Counted from the first letter of the stretch, positions 1-37,414 are shown. The stretch: 64,000 nucleotides of DNA from Ecdyonurus torrentis (GCA_949318235.1 OX439128.1:41675583-41739582); one strand, 5' to 3'. Made by a program: numbers and translations. Notes: generated by a model from the sequence alone, not told the origin.

Positions 1-750
1 CAATTCACAGTTTTTTAAAAATTATATATACATAGCTATGTTATATTTACACCAAATTGTAACGTTTTCGAGTGCGTATGTAGAAACATACAGTGTCTGC
101 ACTCTTCTTCAGCTTACTGACTCTTGCTCACGAGGCGCGCCGACCTCCGCAACGGGGGGAGTGGCTCGTCCTCGTCAGGTGTTATTTTATTGTTTATATT
201 TTCACCTGTACGATCACGTGGTACAGTCTTTTTACATGAATCTATAAGTGGAATCCAAATAGGCGGCAAATCAAAACTAGGTTGACTGATTGTTTCATTA
301 TTTCTTCTTGACATTTCTATTGCTTCTAATATTTTTCTTTTTTTATAATGACTTTCTCTTCCTATCACCTTTGTTTTCTCCCATTGAATTTGATGGCTGT
401 TCTCCAGTGCATGATCTACAAGTTTTGAATATCCTGTATCTCTTTTTTCTATTTTTTGCCTGTGTTCATTCACCCTGATGTCCAATGGACGACCCGTTTC
501 TCCGATGTATTCTTTCTCACATACACAGGGTATAGAATATACTACATCTTTATTCATATTTTTCTTCATGTCTGGTTTTGTACGTGCTAAACTTGATTTT
601 AATGTGTCTCTGGAAGAACAAACAATACGAAGATTGACTCCCTTACCAATACGTTGTATTTTTTCACTCAACCCTTGCATATAGGGGATGCAAATGGTTG
701 CGTCTGGTTTCTTTTCTTCAGTATTGTTTCTTTCTTTGCTGTTTTTATTT
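1..750. repeat. Left arm of 750-bp inverted repeat (Penelope 3' end)
   Basis: Pairs base for base with 2542-3291 in reverse complement. It includes the GIY-YIG coding end and the 3' untranslated tail of the retroelement. The reading frames of both arms are identical, so the duplication is recent or kept uniform by gene conversion. Confidence 0.93.
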
Positions 751-2594
751 TTTATTTTATGAATAACGTGTAATGGATAATCATTTTCTTTTAAAATGTG
801 TTCTATTTTACTAATTTCTTCATTTATTAATTTTTTATCATTACAGTGTGTTCTTGCCCTATGTAATAACGTAGCTGCTATACCTGTTTTTGTAGAGTGT
901 GGATGATTTGAATTGAAATTTAGATATCTCCCACTGTCTGTTTCTTTTCGATATACTGAAGTCGTAATTTTGTTTTCTATAGATCTTTTTACCCTTACAT
1001 CTAAGAAGGGCAGTTCACCCTCTTTCTCATATTCAATTGTGAATTTAATAGTTGCTGCCTGATTATTCATATGATCTAAGAATGATTCAACTGGTACCTC
1101 ATTTTGTGGCCAAACAATGAACGTATCATCCACGTATCTTTTATATATCACTGGCTTTGGTGTGTAAGTTGTTATCGCCTTATTTTCCAGTTTTTCAAGA
1201 TATATATCACTGAGTGCTGGTGATAATGGGCAGCCCATAGCTAAACCATTCTTTTGTTTATAAAATGATCCATTGAATTCAAAATATGTATTTTTAATGC
1301 ATAACGTTATTAAATTCATAATAGTTGTAACGCTATGTTTTGTTCTATTTTTTAATGTTTTGTCAATTTCAAGTTTTTCTTTTGTAGCTAACAAGGCTTC
1401 ATCTACCGGTACATTAGTAAATAGGCTTGTTACGTCAAAACTAACCATCATATGATTTTCTTCAATGCTTTTTCCTTGAATTTCTTTGACAAAACAGCTT
1501 GAATTTTTAATAAATGATGTGCTGCTTCCTAACAACGGATTAATAATTTTCACCAAATATTTTGCTAAAACATGACTTGGGGAACCAATACTACTAACAA
1601 TAGGTCTAAGTGGTACTTCTTTTTTATGGATTTTTGGTAATCCATAAATATGTGGTGGTTTGCAATACCGTGGCGCTAATTTTAGACGAATTTCTCTTTT
1701 CATTTCTTTTAATTTAAATAGTGTTGAGTTAACATTTCTCTCTAAATTTCCAGTGGGGTTTGAATTTAAACGTTGATAATCGGAACTGTCAACTAATTGT
1801 TTTAACTTTTTATTATATTCTTCTTTGTTCATAACAACTGTTACATTTCCTTTATCAGCTTTTCTAATAATTATTGATTTATTTGACTTAAGTTCTTGTA
1901 ATGCCTCATGTTCTTCTGGTATTAGATTATTTTTTGTTTGTTTATGTTTTTCTATTACTTGCTTTATTTTTACTCTAAATTCTTCTGCTTTCTCTGGTCC
2001 CAAATATACAGCGCCTACCTCAATATTTCTAATAATTTCTAATGTTGGAACTTGATTGGGAGTAACCGCATAGTTTAAACCTTTCTCAAGTACACTCCTT
2101 TGGTGCAAGGTCAACACAATATCAGACAGATTTACTACATGCTTACATATTTTATCTCCCTTCTCTGCATGACTGTTCTTTGCTTTGTTTGACACAACGC
2201 AAACATGTTCTTTCAACTTGAGGAATTTTTTGTGATGCGTTTTTTTCTGTTTTTCACTAGATTTTTTTATCTTTACACTGATATTTCTAAGCACAAAAGC
2301 AAATTCTTTCTTTGGTAGTTCTAATTTTAATAGTTTTTTAACTCTTTTTAATTCTATTTTATCTTGAAATAATATTCTTCTCACAGCTTTAATTGTATCT
2401 AATAATAATAAACCTTCAGCATTTCTTATTATTTTATTTGATGATAGGTATGCAACTTTTTTGTGTATTTTAAGAAATTTTGGAATAATTCTAGTCTTTT
2501 TGCATTCACTTAAAAATTCTAAATAAATAAATAAATAAATAAAATAAAAACAGCAAAGAAAGAAACAATACTGAAGAAAAGAAACCAGACGCAA
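114..2594 (-). CDS. Penelope-like reverse transcriptase with GIY-YIG endonuclease
   Basis: An 826-codon open frame. It would copy the element RNA into DNA at a nick made by its own endonuclease. Reverse-transcriptase landmarks by residue: KADKGN at 245-250, HIYGLPKIHK at 315-324, RPIVSS at 330-335, SFDVTSLFTNVP at 385-396, NGLAMGCPLSP at 449-459, the catalytic YVDD at 487-490 and LPFLDV at 528-533. The C-terminal endonuclease shows VVYSIPC near 684-690 and YIGETGR near 696-702, with a following RxxEH at about 707-711. The first 25 or so residues are antisense of the inverted terminal copy and hydrophobic by chance, so the listed start is artificial and the protein is probably 5' truncated. 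No internal stop or frameshift is seen, which suggests a recent insertion. Confidence 0.88.
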   Translation of the reverse strand: MRLVSFLQYCFFLCCFYFIYLFIYLEFLSECKKTRIIPKFLKIHKKVAYLSSNKIIRNAEGLLLLDTIKAVRRILFQDKIELKRVKKLLKLELPKKEFAFVLRNISVKIKKSSEKQKKTHHKKFLKLKEHVCVVSNKAKNSHAEKGDKICKHVVNLSDIVLTLHQRSVLEKGLNYAVTPNQVPTLEIIRNIEVGAVYLGPEKAEEFRVKIKQVIEKHKQTKNNLIPEEHEALQELKSNKSIIIRKADKGNVTVVMNKEEYNKKLKQLVDSSDYQRLNSNPTGNLERNVNSTLFKLKEMKREIRLKLAPRYCKPPHIYGLPKIHKKEVPLRPIVSSIGSPSHVLAKYLVKIINPLLGSSTSFIKNSSCFVKEIQGKSIEENHMMVSFDVTSLFTNVPVDEALLATKEKLEIDKTLKNRTKHSVTTIMNLITLCIKNTYFEFNGSFYKQKNGLAMGCPLSPALSDIYLEKLENKAITTYTPKPVIYKRYVDDTFIVWPQNEVPVESFLDHMNNQAATIKFTIEYEKEGELPFLDVRVKRSIENKITTSVYRKETDSGRYLNFNSNHPHSTKTGIAATLLHRARTHCNDKKLINEEISKIEHILKENDYPLHVIHKIKNKNSKERNNTEEKKPDATICIPYMQGLSEKIQRIGKGVNLRIVCSSRDTLKSSLARTKPDMKKNMNKDVVYSIPCVCEKEYIGETGRPLDIRVNEHRQKIEKRDTGYSKLVDHALENSHQIQWEKTKVIGRESHYKKRKILEAIEMSRRNNETISQPSFDLPPIWIPLIDSCKKTVPRDRTGENINNKITPDEDEPLPPLRRSARLVSKSQ

Positions 2595-3291
2595 CCATTT
2601 GCATCCCCTATATGCAAGGGTTGAGTGAAAAAATACAACGTATTGGTAAGGGAGTCAATCTTCGTATTGTTTGTTCTTCCAGAGACACATTAAAATCAAG
2701 TTTAGCACGTACAAAACCAGACATGAAGAAAAATATGAATAAAGATGTAGTATATTCTATACCCTGTGTATGTGAGAAAGAATACATCGGAGAAACGGGT
2801 CGTCCATTGGACATCAGGGTGAATGAACACAGGCAAAAAATAGAAAAAAGAGATACAGGATATTCAAAACTTGTAGATCATGCACTGGAGAACAGCCATC
2901 AAATTCAATGGGAGAAAACAAAGGTGATAGGAAGAGAAAGTCATTATAAAAAAAGAAAAATATTAGAAGCAATAGAAATGTCAAGAAGAAATAATGAAAC
3001 AATCAGTCAACCTAGTTTTGATTTGCCGCCTATTTGGATTCCACTTATAGATTCATGTAAAAAGACTGTACCACGTGATCGTACAGGTGAAAATATAAAC
3101 AATAAAATAACACCTGACGAGGACGAGCCACTCCCCCCGTTGCGGAGGTCGGCGCGCCTCGTGAGCAAGAGTCAGTAAGCTGAAGAAGAGTGCAGACACT
3201 GTATGTTTCTACATACGCACTCGAAAACGTTACAATTTGGTGTAAATATAACATAGCTATGTATATATAATTTTTAAAAAACTGTGAATTG
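2542..3291. repeat. Right arm of 750-bp inverted repeat (Penelope 3' end)
   Basis: Inverted copy of 1-750. On the + strand it holds a 188-codon frame (2612-3178) identical to the C-terminal endonuclease part of the main ORF. This is a partial duplicate, not a separate gene. Confidence 0.93.
2612..3178 (+). pseudogene. Detached GIY-YIG endonuclease fragment
   Basis: 188 codons identical to residues 639-826 of the - strand Penelope ORF, including YIGETGR and the conserved RxxEH. It lacks the reverse transcriptase and is part of the inverted terminal copy. No promoter of its own is recognisable. Confidence 0.85.
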
Positions 3292-3417
3292 AGTCTTTTT
3301 ATTAACTTATATATAAGTGACAATTTTTTATGGTGTTGTGTGTTATTTTTTATCGTCAAAACAAGCAGCGAGTGAAAGCCCAGGGTCTTATAGAAGGTAA
3401 GACTACAATGAATTTTT

Positions 3418-3420
<3 letters not shown>

Positions 3421-3491
<71 letters not shown>
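3421..3491. repeat. (AT)n microsatellite
   Basis: About 35 uninterrupted AT units. Any open frame through it (IYIYIY) is an artefact. Confidence 0.97.
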
Positions 3492-3495
<4 letters not shown>

Positions 3496-4082
3496 GCTTA
3501 TTACTTATATTAAATGATATTTATAGGATTTATGCAAAGTAAAATCAACGACTGTAATCTTTAACTTTATCGCTGTTTTTAATTACATTAAAATAATTAA
3601 GCTTATCTTTTTGTTAATACTAGAAATTGTTTATAGCTTTATAGTGGAAGGCTAATTTCTAGTTTTAAGCTTTTATCTGCCCTTCTTAGAATATAATATG
3701 TTAACCTTCTCCTCTCTTTCTCTCTTGTTCTCTTTCATACATACCATACTATACCTACTAAAGAATATGGTTAAACCAAACCAAAATTAGTGCAGTGGTT
3801 TCGTGTAGTAAAATAGGAATTATTCTATTTAAAATGGTGCATTGCAGAATTTTGTCTAATTAATGTATTTTTTTTAATGTAATGTAAAGGTATTTTAATT
3901 AATATAATTTCTCATGTGTATAAGCTGATAAATTAAATTGCGTAATTTATGTTGTATTGAATAATTATTATGGTATATAGCACTATATATTCTGCTGTGT
4001 TGCGTTAAAATAAATAATTATGTTATAGCAGCATAAAACTGTCATGCTACGTAGCGTAATATAATATATATAAAAAATATAT

Positions 4083-4669
4083 ATAAAAAATGGTGCATTA
4101 CTTTAGTTACGAATATTAACCTATTTAAGATAATCACAATCACTTTTAAGTTATTATGAGTAGCTAAAATAGTGCATTTCAGTAAGTTTTTAACAATTGC
4201 TATAATTGCTAATATTTTTTGTTAAAATGCTATTTCCTATTCTATTTTATTGCTATTTTTAAAAAATAGCTAATAGAAGAAATTTAAGTACTGTTAACTC
4301 TGATTGTGTTTAATAAACAACTTATTTAATATGATAATATATGTACAGAGAGTTAGAATTTGTTATTATACTGTATGTTTTAATCTTCATTTTATAAGTA
4401 ATCTCTGACAAGATAATTATGTTCAAATATGTCAGAGGACCATGTAAGTGGGTGTATACCTTTTGTGGCCTCTCAATAAAAAACATTTATTATTATTAAA
4501 ATAGCTTAAATAAACTTAAAAAAACAACTTCATACAACTTAAATTAGCTATTTTTAATAACTTGCTAAAATACATTATTTTAGCTACTCATAATAACTTA
4601 AAAGTGCACTAATCATGATTATCTTACATTAGTTAGGATTCATATCTAAATTAATATACCATTTTTTAG
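4083..4669. mobile_element. MITE-like element with ~105-bp imperfect inverted arms
   Basis: The left arm (4083-4187) and the right arm (about 4565-4669) are imperfect reverse complements. They share TAAAAAATGGT at the outer ends and TTTAAGTTATTATGAGTAGC further in. The interior holds no coding sequence and includes a retroposon-like tail (CTCAATAAAAAACATTTATT) near 4470-4495. Family unknown. Confidence 0.6.
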
Positions 4670-4886
4670 AGTGTACACATAGAAAGAAGAAATTACGTAA
4701 CTTGTGCGGCAACTATCTCAAAATAGTGTTTTGAAATAGTAGTAAATTAGAACAGGATAAATAATGATGCAGTGTAACATAATATTTATACTATTTTATG
4801 CATGCAGTTATACACATAAATTATTTTGTTATAATGTTGCTTAAAATGAAGCAGCATAAATAATAATGTATAATTTATTTTTGTCC

Positions 4887-5203
4887 TTAAAGACGTAGAA
4901 CATCTTGAACAAAAAACTTGCCTAATATCCTAACATACCCAAATATCAACATTATTTTGGCCGGAGTCATTGATTTCTAATTTATTTTCCATTTACAAAA
5001 TGTCAGTTGCGGGTTTACTACGTCACAGCTCGCCTGGTCCACGCGCGCGGAAACAGGCGAGCTGTGACGTAATAAACCCGCAACTGACATTTTGTAAATG
5101 GAAAATAAATTAGAAATCAATGACTCCGGCCAAAATAATGTTGATATTTGGGTATGTTAGGATATTAGGCAAGTTTTTTGTTCAAGGTGTTCTACGCCTT
5201 TAA
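4887..5203. mobile_element. TTAA MITE, family 1, copy a (near-perfect palindrome)
   Basis: The arms fold back over almost the whole length round a centre near 5035-5055. Outer ends are TTAA followed by AGACGTAGAACATCTTGAAC on the left and the matching AGGCGTAGAACACCTTGAAC in reverse on the right. TTAA on both sides is the target duplication used by piggyBac-type transposases, so this is a candidate non-autonomous piggyBac-like MITE. No coding capacity. Confidence 0.78.
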
Positions 5204-5262
5204 GTACTAACTTCTGATAATAATAATAATAATCTGTGAATGGCGTGGTTAGCAAAGATTGG

Positions 5263-5487
5263 TTAAAGGCGTAGAACACCTTGAACAAAAAAGTTGCGTA
5301 ATATCCTAACAAACCTGCGGTTTACGTGCGCGTGAACCAGGCAAGCTGTGACGTCAGTGACCGGCAGTGGCATTTTGTGAATGGAAAATAAATTAGAAAT
5401 CAATGACTCCGGCCAAATCAACGTTGATTTTCAGTTTTTTTAAGGATATTACGCAACTTTTTTGTTCAAGGTGTTCTACGCCTTTAA
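5263..5487. mobile_element. TTAA MITE, family 1, copy b
   Basis: Same terminal sequence (TTAA then AGGCGTAGAACACCTTGAAC) on both ends, and the same internal block ATGGAAAATAAATTAGAAAT as copy a. It lies only 59 bp from copy a and is shorter, with a deleted left interior. Contains TGACGTCA near 5350. Confidence 0.78.
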
Positions 5488-6146
5488 GAGAAAAGTTAAA
5501 CCTCGAGGACAGACATTTACGTGTCATGCAGAAAGCTGCAGTTCTTGGCACAGCTAACATCGTGCGCAAAGTTCTTAGTTTGTGATCCCTCTATATACTG
5601 CCTGCAGTGTCTAACATAATTGGTACTGGATTATTCTCACCTTCACCTTGAATCAAGTAAGATTTCGGTGTTGGTGTTACAGAGGAAGAAAGAAAAGAAT
5701 ACAGATAATAATAATATTATCAAACCACACACATACTATATTTTTACTATTTTATACACACTATAACATCACTATATGATTTGTTTCATTCTATATTACG
5801 TATGTATGTATGTACTGTAAAGTATATTACACAGTTTTATATTATGGTTATATATCATATTAATAATATACTGTATTGTATATTATTTGTCTTCATTTTA
5901 ATTCATGACTAGAATTTATTATACTATGTGTTCTATTGTGTGTATGAAATGAATGAGATTTAATTTATTTTACTAAAAAGAGAGAATGACTTTCAACACT
6001 GTGTGATGTTGTATGAGCAATTTTTGAGCAATTTTAGTTTATACTTAATCAGCTTAGTTCTATCATGTAAACGTTTTAAAAATATCCTTTAAAATGTAAA
6101 AATGATGTAAGTAAAGGTATATTTTTTGTCTTTTTAGTTAAAAGCA

Positions 6147-6148
<2 letters not shown>

Positions 6149-6182
<34 letters not shown>
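6149..6182. repeat. (CT)n microsatellite
   Basis: Short uninterrupted CT tract in upstream non-coding DNA. Confidence 0.95.
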
Positions 6183-6187
<5 letters not shown>

Positions 6188-6840
6188 GACTCTTTCATAA
6201 ATGCAACATTATTGATATTAAGCGACTATACTCTTACAAAGAAAATAAAATTCATCTCCCCTAATTATGTAGAAAAGAAGGGAAAAAAATGCAACGTATT
6301 TTATTAACAATATATTCTTTCACCGGCACAGTATACAGCATCAGTGATGTTTTTTGTAGTTCAAACCGTTTGATATTTTATATATTTTAATCTACCATTC
6401 AAAAATATAAAATGAATGCTTGGTTTCCTTTTCCTTTTGAAAATTTATGTTAAATATTTTTTTATGTAATATATTTTATAAAAAAAAAAAAACTCCCTTT
6501 AGTATGAAAATACTACAAGTGCGTCTTTTATGTTTTGATAATAAAATGCTAATGTACAGTATATACTTAAAAATCATCTCATTCATTTATCTATACCATA
6601 TACCATACTATATTTATACATGCGTAAATAATATATATATATATTTTTTGTACTCCTTGATTTACATTATAACTTCTTCCTTTTTTTTATTTTTTGCAAG
6701 ACTTTTGTGCCAATAAAATTTCTTTTGATGTAAAAAATATAAACTCCGAGATAAAAAGAAGAATAAAAATCATCGTTTGATGATGATAATAAAAATAAAA
6801 AATCGATGTTTAACTGTGAAAGTATATTTCTGAGGGAGTG

Positions 6841-6844
6841 AGAA

Positions 6845-6912
<68 letters not shown>
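6841..6912. repeat. (GA)n microsatellite
   Basis: GA tract with a few AAAG interruptions at its left end. Confidence 0.95.
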
Positions 6913-6915
<3 letters not shown>

Positions 6916-7464
6916 CAAAAGTAGAAGTAATTCGGTATGCAATGATCACATCAACGCATATCTATTGTGTCTTCAATCAGAAAATTTCGACATGATGAAA
7001 TAATTTTTATATCACTTTTTTTCCCTTTGCTATTACATGAATAGCGTTTTTGTAACATTACGCAGAGAAAAAAAAAGTTAAAAAAAAATCATATTGAACT
7101 TTTTTTTAGAGATTATTGTAAAATGTGAAATAACTCAGTTATAGCACTGACGGAGTCAAAGTTTCTATCCTAGATATGTTAGAGATGAAAGTAAATAGCT
7201 GCTCGCGATGTATAAATATTTAAGATTTGTCTGCAACTCCCTCTTACGTATTAGTCAATATTTTTAAAGCAATATAATTACCATCGTTAAAGTTATATTT
7301 TACTGCAAAAAAACAACATTAAAAAAGTTAGATTAAAAAGTATCTTATTAGTAATTTATTTCAATCTCTGTTATAGTATAGAAAATATAAAACTAAAGTA
7401 AGCTCTCTTATTTAAAAGCCCTAATGACTTTATAAAGTAAAAAAGAAGAAAAAGAAAAAAGCAG

Positions 7465-7466
<2 letters not shown>

Positions 7467-7498
<32 letters not shown>
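7467..7498. repeat. Poly(A) tract
   Basis: 32 A in a row in non-coding DNA. It could be a retroposon tail, but no body is recognisable. Confidence 0.9.
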
Positions 7499-7500
<2 letters not shown>

Positions 7501-7895
7501 TACAGACCTAAAATACTATTTATCTCTCTAAACGTTGAAAAAAAAAGAAAAAAAAAGTTTGAGAAAAGAAAGTTTTAGCTTTTTGTAAGTAAGTAAGTAA
7601 GTAATTTACAAAATATAGTATGTGTGTGTGGATATAATTGTATTAACATGTTTACTACTGTAAGGTAACATGATTAAATTAACAAGGCTATGTCGTTAGC
7701 TATAGCATATGTATATACAAGGTACATGCATGTTTAGGGTTCTAACTAATATTTATATATATATATATATATATATACACATTGAATGTATTAGAGTCGA
7801 TCTAATATTGAAGAGGTTCACTTTCTGTGCTTAATCAGAACACGTTTCTACTCTCGTGTATTTTATAATATAACATTACTACGAGGCCTATATAG

Positions 7896-7896
<1 letters not shown>

Positions 7897-7935
<39 letters not shown>
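7897..7935. repeat. (GT)n microsatellite
   Basis: One of the few GT tracts in the window; CT and AT types dominate elsewhere. Confidence 0.95.
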
Positions 7936-7937
<2 letters not shown>

Positions 7938-8033
7938 GAGAGAGTATTGATTTATCAATAACAAAATGTTAAAACACCTTTTGCTTGCTCTCTTCTTTCG
8001 TTTTAACCATATACAATCTCTTTACTTTCCTCG

Positions 8034-8036
<3 letters not shown>

Positions 8037-8099
<63 letters not shown>

Positions 8100-8100
8100 T
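8037..8100. repeat. (CT)n microsatellite
   Basis: About 28 CT units. The Ser-Leu open frames through it are artefacts. Confidence 0.95.
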
Positions 8101-8518
8101 GCACGTAGCTCTCGTTCTCTTTTTTCTCCTCTCATCTCTCTTGAAAAAGGTATATATGTATCAACAATCTATATATTATGACTTTCAAAAAAGATTTAAC
8201 CCTATACGCTATATCGCCTTCTCTGTATCTTCCTTTTTCATTCTTATACTATTTCCAATAACAGTAAAATCGTAAAATTATTACCAATCAATTTATTTTT
8301 ATGAGTTTTGTTCAATATTAAGTGTAAGGGGAAAGGAAAAGAGAGTTAAAAAAAAAAGTGTAGCAATATCAATGACATTTACAATCAATTGCTTTTTGTG
8401 GTTTATATTATTTTTATATACTACGTAGTAAAAATGCAGTAAAAAATATTTTTATAAACGTAAATTCCGGAGTTAATATATAATAATTTAACAAAGAAAT
8501 ATGTTGTGCAAAATGTGC

Positions 8519-8523
<5 letters not shown>

Positions 8524-8600
<77 letters not shown>
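8524..8600. repeat. (CT)n microsatellite
   Basis: About 38 CT units. Confidence 0.95.
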
Positions 8601-8602
<2 letters not shown>

Positions 8603-9001
8603 ATGCGGTAGAAAAGTTGTATAAAAGTGGTGAAATGTTCTGATTGAACTTTTGCTTGTACGTTGGTAAATAATGTATTTGATTTGAAATTACGACCAGT
8701 GTGTGCCGAGTGAGGTAAAAACAAAGGAGCCTCATGTCTTATACACAATGGAAAAACTACACTCTAAGCAGTCGTAAAATCACTTTTTTTTTTCCTTTTT
8801 CTTCTCCAATACAAAAATCAATGCACCAAAAATATCATTATGTTCGTGAACCGTAAACTTTCAATTTCAGAACAAACATAATATTTCCGGTCAAGTACTT
8901 TTAATGTCTAAAATTTTCGTACTCTAAAATGTTTGGCTTTTTGACCTTATACAGCTTATGAAAGTAAAGCCTTATTTAAGCTCTATAGCACTCTGCTTTG
9001 G

Positions 9002-9002
<1 letters not shown>

Positions 9003-9034
<32 letters not shown>
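9003..9034. repeat. Poly(T) tract
   Basis: About 32 T in a row in non-coding DNA. Confidence 0.9.
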
Positions 9035-9035
<1 letters not shown>

Positions 9036-10327
9036 TAATATATTATTTTATGTATTATACCTACGTTGTAGCAGCGTGGAAAAGTAAAGCTATTACAACA
9101 ACTTTGTTTACCTCCTCGACGTGAGAGAGAAAAATTAACAAAGCAGTCAGCTTTTTTTTTTCCCCACGTCTGCTACGTGCATTGAAATTGAGCTACAAAA
9201 CTACATTTTTTTTCTTTCTAAAAACGTAACTAACAATTTAAAATGTAACCATAAAAATGTTTTTTCCTCTCTTTAACACGTACTGTGCAATAATAAATAA
9301 ATATATTGTAACACCTTTATCTGTAGTTTCTACGTGAACTTAAAATTGATATATTGTATTCTCGCTTTTTTTTTCTTCTTTATCTTATATTTCTTAGAAT
9401 GTAATAACTATAAGTAGTATTTTCTATAATGATCCTAAATTAATACATTTTAAGTTATTTTTTAAAGATAAATCAATGAAATTCTAGCTCATATAATATT
9501 ATTTCCTTTATTTGAAAAAAACAAAGACTTTTATATCAACCACCACTTTTTTTTTGTCCATTGCAGTCGCGGGATTGACATGTCATCACAGCAGTTATAT
9601 AAAAATTTACATAACTTTTTTTTTAACTCATTCATTTTATTTAATCATTTTTATAAAACCAAATGTCACTAGCTGCCGGTGTTTGATTTTTTTTATTTTT
9701 TTATTTTAAGTGGAATATTTTTAGGTCATGTAATGAAAACCAACCATAAATGGCTCACAATAATTACATTGCTATTTTTTATCACAACATGAAATACAAA
9801 GAAAATGCTTTGTTTACATACAAGGCAAACGATAAACCCTTTTTTCCAAATTTCCTATTGTTTTGTTTTTGTGTTCTATACAATGTGAACAAACACGTAT
9901 ATTGGGTTTATTTAGATGAAAATAGGAATTAGAGTAAAACAGAGAAATAAGGTCTGTGTATGTTTTTATTGCTCAACAGCTGCAGGATTAATTTAACAAC
10001 GTGGTTATTTTTATTTATTTATTTTTTCTAACTTTATAAATTGGATTTTCTTGACAATAAAAACAAACGTAACAATAATTTATCAAGCTTATATAATAGA
10101 AAGAGAGGGAGAGAGAGAGAGAGAGTGGAAGAAAGACGTATAGAGTGTGTCAATGCTATTTACAATGTAGTTTTTGTCGTATACTCATTGGACATATATA
10201 TATATATATATATATATGCTCTCCTGACAAAAAAAAAATATATTTTAAGTTTTTGTGATTCCCTTTTGGCCAACTGTTTACTCATTTTTTTTTTCACTAA
10301 ATTGTTGCTTTTACAATGTGTTTTTAG

Positions 10328-35912
<25,585 letters not shown>

Positions 35913-36469
35913 GTGAGTACCTTGCACGCTTTCTTACTGCAACTTCACCATTAAAATCCAGTCTACAGTTTTTCACTTAGAGATTGGGGTTTTCATTGTG
36001 TTGTTGTTTTTTAGTATTTTCGTATTCAAGTCTTAATTCTATATAAACTACAAAAAAAAAAAAAAAAAAAAAATCTTAAAGTTAATATTCTCTAAGAAAA
36101 ACAAATCAATATAAAAATCCATAAAATTAAGACTTGTCTATGAAATATTTTCAGTTTAGATTACATCAATCATCAACTTTTCTTAACTTATGTAATCTGG
36201 CACGACTTTTGTAAATCAGTTTCTATTCGTCATGTAAAATTTTCAGCCCACACCGACAAATAATAAAATACACCGCGCTGACAAGCATCGTTATACAATT
36301 TTAAGCTTCTTACTAAAAAGCTCATTGAAATCTCGACATCTCTTATTAAAATATTATCGTATGATAATTTTATTCGAGACTCGTATTTAAAATATAAAAA
36401 TAACAAACTTATAAAAACAAAATTTATGAGAATCATAAAATTTTAAGGTTAAACAAACACTTTATTTTT

Positions 36470-36588
<119 letters not shown>

Positions 36589-36949
36589 CTGTTAAAAGTA
36601 ATTTTAAAAAGTGTCGAATTTCTTGAAAAAAATAAATACAAATTATAATAAAATATCAATAAATTGCAGAACAATAAATAATTATATATAGACGTTTTTT
36701 GTAAGGTACTGACAGGACAGCGCATATTGATTAATAATCTTATATGTATATTGAGATGCATCGATGTGCAATATTGTATAATAAATAAATATCAAATGCA
36801 ATAATCTTTTTTACCTTCCGATACTGTATAAAATATTCATTCATTTATCATTAGTTACCGCTGACTGCATGTTTAGTAATATTATATAAAGATGCAGAGA
36901 AACCCGTGGGCTACAGTAAACCAATAAATCAGCATAAGCATTAAGGGCG

Positions 36950-36970
36950 TACAGTTTATAAAGGCTTGGC
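36950..36970 (+). promoter_or_regulatory. TATA-like motif ahead of a GC-richer patch
   Basis: TTTATAAAGGC at about 36956-36966 followed by TTGGCCGCGCAACT. A candidate internal promoter, on motif grounds only; such a motif is frequent by chance in AT-rich DNA. Confidence 0.2.
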
Positions 36971-37388
36971 CGCGCAACTAAGAGAAAGAAGTTTTTTTTT
37001 TTTTTTTTTTTTGCTTATAAACGTTTTATCAGATGTAAAGATGCTATACAGCAAAAATGTCCGTACGAACGAGAGATTTTTTTTTTTTCGCCCACGGAGA
37101 ACTTAAGGTGGGTTGAATTGTGGAGATTTATTTTCACATCAACCGTAAAGGTAATATAATAAAAATCTTGTGTGTACATAATACAGCAGCTTGAACAAAT
37201 ATTATATAAATTATATTTCTTGCGCGTGGTACTCTTGTTGATTTGCTATACAACTTATAAAAAAAAAATGCGTGATAAATTTTCCATAATTTTATATTAG
37301 CAACGCAAACAATAAAATTATGAAAAATTTAGCATAACATTATTATAAATGTATATTAAATTGATATACAACTTTAGGTGCTTTATTG

Positions 37389-37414
37389 ACACCTGTCACT
37401 ATTTGACAGGTGAC
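37389..37414. promoter_or_regulatory. Paired TALE/E-box motif in a hairpin
   Basis: CACCTGTCA at 37390-37398 and TGACAGGTG at 37404-37412 form an inverted pair. TGACAG is the Meis/TGIF core and CAGGTG the Snail/ZEB-type E-box core. Symmetric spacing of 5 bp suggests a dimer site; function is inferred. Confidence 0.35.

Larger units (their letters stand above)
1..3291 (-). mobile_element. Penelope-like retroelement with inverted terminal copies
   Basis: The body (about 114-2530) codes on the - strand for a reverse transcriptase joined to a GIY-YIG endonuclease, the layout that defines Penelope-like elements. The last 750 bp (1-750) recurs in exact inverted order at 2542-3291, with position i matching 3292-i throughout and no gap seen. 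An AAAT-type repeat sits at the inner junction (2520-2544). Penelope elements are known to carry direct or inverted terminal copies and 5' truncations, so this fits a truncated copy with an inverted terminal repeat. Position 1 is the window edge, so the true outer end and target duplication cannot be seen. The element probably lies in an upstream Nbea intron, in antisense. Confidence 0.9.
3292..10327. other. Non-coding stretch upstream of the first visible Nbea exon
   Basis: About 7 kb without a recognisable exon. It holds a microsatellite (AT)n at 3421-3491, an inverted-repeat element (4083-4669), two TTAA MITEs (4887-5487) and CT, GA, GT, A and T tracts. The first visible exon starts in the middle of the conserved N-terminal segment, so this is presumably intron. 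I saw no convincing N-terminal exon or promoter. Confidence 0.6.

Noticed and set aside
8037..8748. Ser-Leu and Arg-Glu open frames over CT and GA tracts
   Set aside because: Open only because CT and GA repeats have no stop codons; the same holds at 22998-23290, 47381-47587, 56394-56645 and 62999-63288.
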